Shown: positions 57,349-64,000 of the stretch, piece after piece
How positions within the stretch are numbered: the stretch's first letter is position 1
Layout of the letters: every line of letters begins with the position of its first letter
Assembly (NCBI GenBank): GCA_950295325.1
Contig: OX485808.1
Coordinates: forward strand, 13,332,501-13,396,500
Length of the DNA stretch: 64,000 bases
Reading direction: 5' to 3'
Source: Polytrichum commune
Lineage: Eukaryota > Streptophyta > Polytrichopsida > Polytrichales > Polytrichaceae
Notes under the pieces: generated by a model
Databases searched by the model: none
What the model saw: only the letters and a program-made list of their open reading frames with translations
Told to the model about the DNA's origin: nothing
Position numbers and translations under genes: made by a program

Positions 57349-59709
57349 TTGTGATTACAAATTCCAAAATAGGGCGCATGGGTTCTAAATCAATTATGGA
57401 ATTGTCATGTGATTTTTGTAAGTTTTCTATTAAGTTTCCTATTTTCTTATGCTTAATTTAAATTTTTTTAAATACATATTTGTTTCTACTATTTTGTTTT
57501 TTACTTTCTACTAAACTCAAAATGTAGGCATATTTACATCGGGTTGGTCACTTAGAAAAAGTTAGAAAACCATATGCAATCAAACATAGGGTATCATTTA
57601 TTCTTTTTAGATAATTGTGTGGACAGGGTAGGGATTACAAACCCCTAGTAGAATACGAGAGTCATGGGTATAAAACAAATTTAAAGAAAAAAAACATAGG
57701 GATTTTAATATTTCTCATAGTTTTTTAAATCTACAAATAACAAAGAGTTTGAAAACAAAAGAGGAGGGGGGCCATACCTAGATGTGACAATCAATTCTCT
57801 ATACGAAGGTATAGACAATTAAGAATGATTTGTTTTCATCCATTATCATGAATGATTTCGTAAGACATATTTCTTCATCGTCATCCCAAGGGTTTGTACC
57901 TTTGCGTTTCTATGGTCTATCATTCTCTTTCCCACAATGCTATGCGTTTTTGTGGTGACTTTGAATGGGGCCTATAGAATTGAGAATTTTTCTTGAACAA
58001 ACAAACCCCTCAAAAAAATCATTGCACATTTTTCTTCTTTTGGTTAACTATGTTGTGCCATTAAATAAATAAATAAATAAATATGACTGAAGGGGTCCAA
58101 AAATATTACCATGCACCAAACTACCCCTATTTAATTATCCTCTCAACACAAGTGTATACATGAAAACATGTTAAGTGACTGACATGGGATAGTTGCACAC
58201 ACCATTCAAGTTCAATCTTTTGGTCACCCCAAAATTTGACACTTAGCAACTTTAAAATGATCATCATTGATCGAAAACCAAAAAGAATGTCTTTTTGAGC
58301 ATTAATTATCAATTGGTCACCGTTTCAAGTTAGCCACCTTCGTGCCGGGGGGTGGACTCTTCATTGGAAACCTAAACAATGTGTGTGGGTCACTATGCAA
58401 TTAAACCCCTTATATACAAGAACTTTATAAAGAGGAAACACAAAAAAAAACCCAAAAAACCCAAAAAAAAAAACAAATGTGTATGTACTAACAACATACT
58501 AAAAAATGGACTCATGTAATTATACTAAGCTTTTCAATTTAATGTGATAAATGCCTCCACCACATATACAACTTATACATCATGAATGAAACAATCCTTT
58601 AGTATACATAAAATCCGCTTCACTTTCCAAAGAGTAAGTTATTGAATTTTTTCCATTCATAACATCTCACTTAACGATTACAATGAACAAGCAAAGATAA
58701 GAGCACAATAACTTAGTCACAATCTAGAGAGAGAGAAATAAAGGCAGCCCATGAGAGCTCCAAGAGCCTCTAGTTTGTAGAAACCCATAACAAGAAGCCG
58801 CATGGTAATCATTAAGGACTATGGCCCTATGAAAACAATAGGTGAAAATGTGAAATGGATGCAACTAATACATCTATTGTCAACCTTTTCTCTAAACCTT
58901 AGGGCCCCTTTTGTACACCTACCTTTACTTCCTAAAATTTAATAGCCTCTTTAGACATACACATTAGAGAAAAGCAATACCACTCCCTTATGTATACTAT
59001 GTATGCTAATGCCTTAATTAATACCCCTTCTTACACTCACTTTGACTTGTACATGGCATGAAGAGTCCACCCCCTAGGGCTTCATGTATTAAATGGTATA
59101 CAACCACTGTCCTAGTGGTTAAAGCTTGTAGTTTAATTGCTTAGTTTGTTTTTTTATGGGGGATAACAAGGGATTAAGTATGTAGATGACAACCACAATT
59201 GTAATTACTCTTACTTGCCCAAGTATGATACAAGGTGTAGTTGGGAGTTGTTGATATGGTTTTAGTTCACCTTCTTTAGTTTTGTTTTGTGTATAAGTTA
59301 CGTCATTGTGATTAACACAATGTGACTAGCTTTTACTTACTTAATGCATTGTCACACTCACTTGTTGATACTTTAAGGATGTAAAAATAATAAGATTAAG
59401 TGTTATCAAAATGTTGATGTTAGTTTTATCCATATTCACATTACATTCTATGTAGCACCAAGAGGACGTGAAGGCCAAAGCATGGGAGAGGATTCGTAGG
59501 ACCAATGCCATATTGATGCAATAACTCTTACTCGAACTTTGGGCTAAAATCTACTATGTGGATTGCACGAATAGAGGACAATCATTGCAATCAATTCCAC
59601 TCGTCAACCACAACTACACTTTGTATGCAAGTGAATTAAAAATTATATATTGAAAAAAACTTGAATTGTGGATGAAAACGGGCTTGAACCATAACCAAGC
59701 CCACTTGAG
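57349..59709. other. AT-rich intergenic DNA
   Basis: A short (AAAT)n run at about 58065-58082 and an A/C-only tract at about 58441-58475 are the only structured parts. No gene was recognised. Confidence 0.55.
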
Positions 59710-59870
59710 TACCGTAGATCATGAGCATGTTCAACAAAAAATTCATCGAAGTGTCACGTGTGTGTGTTTAAAAAAAATAGTAGTTGGAACCCCCTACAAA
59801 ATCCATGTGTCATCTCAAAAAGAATAGCATTTTTGCACCAAAGTGTTGAACATGCTTACGACCTACGGTA
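59710..59870. mobile_element. Small MITE with CCGTAG...CTACGG ends flanked by TA
   Basis: TA-CCGTAGATCATGAGCATGTT at the left is mirrored by AACATGCTTACGACCTACGG-TA at the right. The 161 bp length, TA flanks and CCGTAG tip relate it to the larger element at 56393-57348, although the inner sequences differ. Tc1/mariner (Stowaway-like) is a reasonable guess only. Confidence 0.6.
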
Positions 59871-60946
59871 GCTATGTGTCAATACCCCCCCTCCTTTACC
59901 CATTGAATCATGTATACAATATCAACATAGTTCCATGGTTCAAACTTGGGATAACATAAGCATTCTTTTTAATTTTATACTTATCATGTTGCATTGAAAT
60001 AAAAAAATTTAAGGCCAAAGCATGGAAAAAGGTTCCTAGGAGACAATTAATCATCGATAAGTTTCACACTACAAACCATGAACCAATTTTACAGAATAAA
60101 AGGGATAGTGAGGAGGTTTACTTGCATAAGAGGAGGTTGTATTTAAAGGTGTGATGTGCCTTGTGCTTGACTCTCCAATAGTAACCAACGCAATTTTTTT
60201 GCTTCAAGGGCACACTAAGCTTATGAATTTATCGTTGAAAAATGCAACAATGCAACAATGCGATATGCAACAACCAAGATTTCATGAATCCTTTCTCATT
60301 GAATTTTTGTCAAAGCACACATAGAGAACTCTTTCCACCAATTTTGTTGTCTCAAGCCTTGAACTTAGCCAAACCCATATCCAAGCTGTCACATAGCATG
60401 GGTGAAAGATGCAAGTTTTAAAATTAGAACAATAGTAATAAGATATAATCAACTAGAAATTTGTATATATCCTTAATATCTCATTCATTTATGTGTAAAG
60501 ATGAAATTTATTATATTATGAGTTTTAGATTATAAATTGCCAATGATGTAGGATAGACTAAAAAATAATCAATCATTGTGAAATTAGAAATATATATTTT
60601 AATATAATATTTAGAATCTTAAATTTTAAAAATATAAAAGTAAACCAATATAGTCAACTTCTACACAAATCAAAACTGTCAAAAATATATGCATATACTC
60701 GGCTATGATCCTTAGTTTTAACAAATATAATAAACATATATTTATACATGTATGTTGCTGAACTTTGATAGATTAAAAAAACACGTGCTAATTTTTTTTA
60801 AATATAATATGTTTTTTTTCTAGAATTGTTTAATTAGTGCTCAAGTGGTAAAGGTACTACGGTATATTATTGAGATTATTGTGGGATTTCAGGAGGATTT
60901 TTCTATCAAGTGAAATTTACATTGAATTTATTACCTCGTAGCCAAA
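59871..60946. other. AT-rich intergenic DNA, nothing recognised
   Basis: Very AT-rich from 60470 to 60820. No gene or clear element end was seen. Confidence 0.55.
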
Positions 60947-61599
60947 ATGTCGGAAATTGAGGAGGTTTGGTTCGGCAAACGAAAATTGAGTAATGTCGTC
61001 GTCAAGCTCGTTGAGATAAACCATGACTCGGATACCAAAAGCGGAGACTCTCGTGGCAAGAAGCGTGGTTTGGACTCGGATGGAGATTGAAACATCACCG
61101 TGTTGGCAATCTTTCATCTTCACTTAAACACTCTCCAAAGCAGCGGAAGTAAGTACTTTGAGACTTACTTCTCAAACCGATGGAGCCCTGATCACTCACA
61201 ACCACAACCAATGAAGCTCAAGCGGATGTCGGCCACTACGAAGATTGCTTCTCAACCATGTACGAGTGGACCTCGACGAAGTTTGAGAGTGTCACGCATT
61301 GCGTCGGGATGTTGAAAGTGGCGGTGCAATTACTCTACGAGTATGTGATCGAAGACATAGTTCGTTATTTATCCACAATGCAGTGGTCGAAATTCGAGTT
61401 CAAGTTGGTCCGAAAGCTGGTTGTGGGATCCGAAGGAGGCTTTCCGTTAGATTCCACAAACGATGTGTTGGCACGGTTGGGGATCACGCATAGATTGGTG
61501 GGTGATGACAACGAACATGAGGGTTCCTCTGATGAGGTTCAGGAATTGGTTCCTCCTCCTCTTCCTCGATTATGTCTTAATCATTGCATTAGTAAATGA
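60947..61599 (+). pseudogene. BTB/POZ-domain protein pseudogene (At1g63850-type)
   Basis: Plant BTB/POZ proteins of this type act as cullin-3 adaptor candidates. The first frame opens at 60947 (MSEIEEVWFGKRKL) and stops at 61088. Beyond the stop the same frame reads FHLHLNTLQSSGSKYFETYF and then SNRWSPD, which is the core of a BTB domain. Near 61195-61215 the similarity moves to another frame, with ADVGHYEDCF followed by VGMLKVAVQLLYEYVIEDIV and RYLSTMQW, then on to 61599. Those segments match the region after the BTB core in this plant group. One in-frame stop and one frameshift therefore break the gene, and its C-terminal part is short. GC content is higher than in the surroundings, consistent with former coding sequence. 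It could be a retrocopy, since no introns are evident. Confidence 0.6.
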
Positions 61600-64000
61600 C
61601 AAACGGAGAGGAGAAAATTCATGAATTAAACGAGTTGAAAACGAGTTGAAAAGGGTGACTTAAACAAAATGTAATGATGTAGGGAGAGGAGAGTTTATGG
61701 AATTATGCGATTGGGCAATCAAAGGAGGAGTTTTGAGCATGCTACGAGGCCCAACGTGATGCATGGGGAGAGCTCATCCACAAGGTTGTGGGCTCCATTT
61801 GCAATCTTTCAATTTATTAATAATATAAAAACTTGTGATGAAAACATAGCAACTTGCAAATTCTTTTGAAGATAGTTATCTTCAAAGAAGTCATTGATCC
61901 TTCCACCTGATAATGTTGATTAATTAGCAACCTCTATGTAGAATTCAAAATCTTGAAACTTGCATTTGCAATGAGTTAAGTTGCAACTTCCTATATATTG
62001 TAAATTGTAATTTGAAAACTTAAAAATAATATTTTATTATTTGGTCTTCAAACTCCTCACCGTACATGTTCTTTTCTTGAATCTAGTTGATATTTCATGT
62101 GTTGGATATCTAGCTTGGTGCTTTAAGAATTAATATAGAATCAAAAGACATAATGGGATGGAAACCCAATGAAAATAAGTTAAAATATTTCATGTTGAAA
62201 TGTTTTCACCCAAGTATTTCTATATTTTTATTCTAGTATTTGCAACATGCATTTTGTGTTAGACATGTAATAAATTCATTACAACATCAAAACAATTTAA
62301 GCATCATTATTTGAAAGTTATATTAAAGAAAAATCCTTACAACCGAGATAAAGGCTTTGAACCAATAGCCGGAGAAGCAAAATCTTCCATAGATGTTACT
62401 AGTCAATGTTTTTCACAATCTATATACAATGACAATGCCATGGTAGTGGTGGTAGTGCTATAAAAAAAGAGTGTTTAAATTGTATATAAAATATCTATAA
62501 ATTTATAAATCATGAAAATTATTTTGAAAATATATGTATAAGTATAATAATATATATATAAGGTTCAAAGTAGAATAACATGTAATTTCTACATGTTGTA
62601 TTTATTTTTTAAATTTGTAGTCTAAATTTAAATCAATTTAATAGTTAAAATTAAATTGGTATGTATCTTGATCCATGCTCCATAAAAATTTAAATGTTAT
62701 ATTTTAAATATATTATAAAGAGTCAATGGCATGTTTGATACATGTTTTGAAAAAATATAAATCAATATGGTGGGGTAACAAAGGATTGTTTTTATTTTTA
62801 TTCTTGAACAATTAAAAAAAATTGAATCACATATGTATGCTTAGAATAGGTTTTTATTTTATACATAAAAATGAACAAACAAAGAGTTTAAAGCATATTT
62901 AATGTAACATTGATTATGTTTCATTTAAAATTCATTAACCATATGTATGTGTGCTATGAGATGAACGTGGTGGTGGTGGTAGTTGTTGCCCCCACCACTC
63001 CCACCTATTTTGGAAAGGTGGGGAGACCACATGGACGTTGTGGGTGCAATGGACCAAGACAACACATGCCGAAGTAGTGTTTATGTGTTGGTTTAATATT
63101 GAAGATCTAGAGCTAGTGTCTCTGACACTAACAACATATTTAACATAAGGTTCCCTTGCATTGATGTAATTTTATGGAAATCAATTATGTTACCACATTA
63201 GCTCAAATGAATATAATAAAAAAGAACATTAATTATAAATCACTTGCCATTGACTTCATACACTAAATATCATCATCAATGCAGGTTGAAAGTTATGAAA
63301 GTTCTTGTTACTTATCTTGCCAAGTGGACTATGTTAATCTCAAATCAATGATGGTTCCATTTTTTATGATCATGCATTACCGGTACTACATTCTCCATTA
63401 TTTCTCACAATCTGTAAATAGAAAAATAATTACAATAACCAATACATACCCAAATTGTTCATGATTTAGTTAAAGAGCCACACTAATTCAAATATAGGGA
63501 TAATATCTACTCCGTGTAAAGGGTTGAGAGGTGTGCTTGTATACAAGTTCCCTCCGGTGATACTAAAAAGGATGTACAATCCTAAACAAGCTTTCCATTG
63601 GGTCAAAACTACACTTGTGTGGACCTTTTGTGGTCACTCTTTATGATTGAACACCTAAAGTTGAGTGGTACAATCAAGACTCTATAAATGTTACAGGTTG
63701 GGAGTAGCAAAAAGATAACATATATAGAATTATAACAAGTAACATTTATAGAATTCATACCAATGATTAATAACATTTATAGAAACAACACTTAAAATTT
63801 CCGAAAATGAAGAACATAACGTTTTATAAAAATAAAAAATAAAAGTACAAATGATAATACATAATTCAACTAAACTAATTGGAAGAAATAATCTATATAG
63901 TAGTAAGTTGATGAGATTCTTCCAACAAAACTAACCGAAAGAAAAAGTCTATAGCAGTCTGATGAGAAGCTTCCAAATGATGAGATGAAACTTCATTCTG
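61600..64000. other. AT-rich intergenic DNA to the window end
   Basis: A short GGT-rich run near 62967-62982 followed by C-rich sequence can pair with it. Otherwise no gene, RNA or repeat boundary was recognised. Confidence 0.5.

Overview
This window is nuclear DNA from a land plant. The evidence is a nine-exon gene with GT-AG introns encoding a plant HESO1-type terminal uridylyltransferase, a plant RBL-type rhomboid protease, a broken plant BTB/POZ gene, and a dense load of plant-type DNA transposons. The species cannot be fixed from the sequence. Most of the window is AT-rich, repeat-filled intergenic DNA, and only two host genes look intact.

Layout. 1-17 kb: gene-poor DNA with several small transposons flanked by TTA or TAA (PIF/Harbinger type), a minisatellite at 3.3-3.6 kb, a three-copy 94-97 bp tandem repeat, a possible SINE, and a 370-400 bp repeat present three times at 14.6-15.9 kb. 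About 17.6-24.3 kb: the uridylyltransferase gene on the minus strand, with coding exons from 22277 down to 18352 and a probable non-coding first exon near 23.76-24.3 kb. 25.4-29.3 kb: a repeat split by a MITE, and two inverted copies of an LTR-like sequence of about 965 bp. 33.0-34.3 kb: a MITE and a pogo-like element. 34.3-44.75 kb: a block of GC-rich segments separated by ordinary AT-rich DNA at about 40.1-41.6 kb. It carries an apparently intact PIF/Harbinger gene pair (Myb/trihelix ORF and DDE transposase, convergent and overlapping) and, further right, GC-rich sequence with no recognised gene. 44.8-48.7 kb: a minisatellite and degenerate coding sequence. 49.1-51.0 kb: a long palindromic element with 10 bp target duplications, interrupted in its left arm by a Harbinger MITE. 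51.5-54.3 kb: the rhomboid gene on the minus strand, with a probable 5' UTR intron that contains a tandem duplication of about 455 bp. 54.3-64 kb: AT-rich repeats, two elements with CCGTAG inverted ends, and a BTB/POZ pseudogene at 60.9-61.6 kb.

How the genes relate. The two host genes have no evident functional link: one acts in RNA 3'-end uridylation and small-RNA turnover, the other in intramembrane proteolysis. The Harbinger gene pair works as a unit, because the Myb-like protein and the transposase are both needed for mobility in known members. It is a plausible source of trans-acting activity for TTA/TAA-flanked MITEs, but none of the MITE ends seen here was found at the edges of the gene pair, so that link is inference. 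No wholly new biological system was recognised. The most unusual structures are the nested palindrome at 49-51 kb and the unexplained GC-rich segment at 41.6-44.7 kb.
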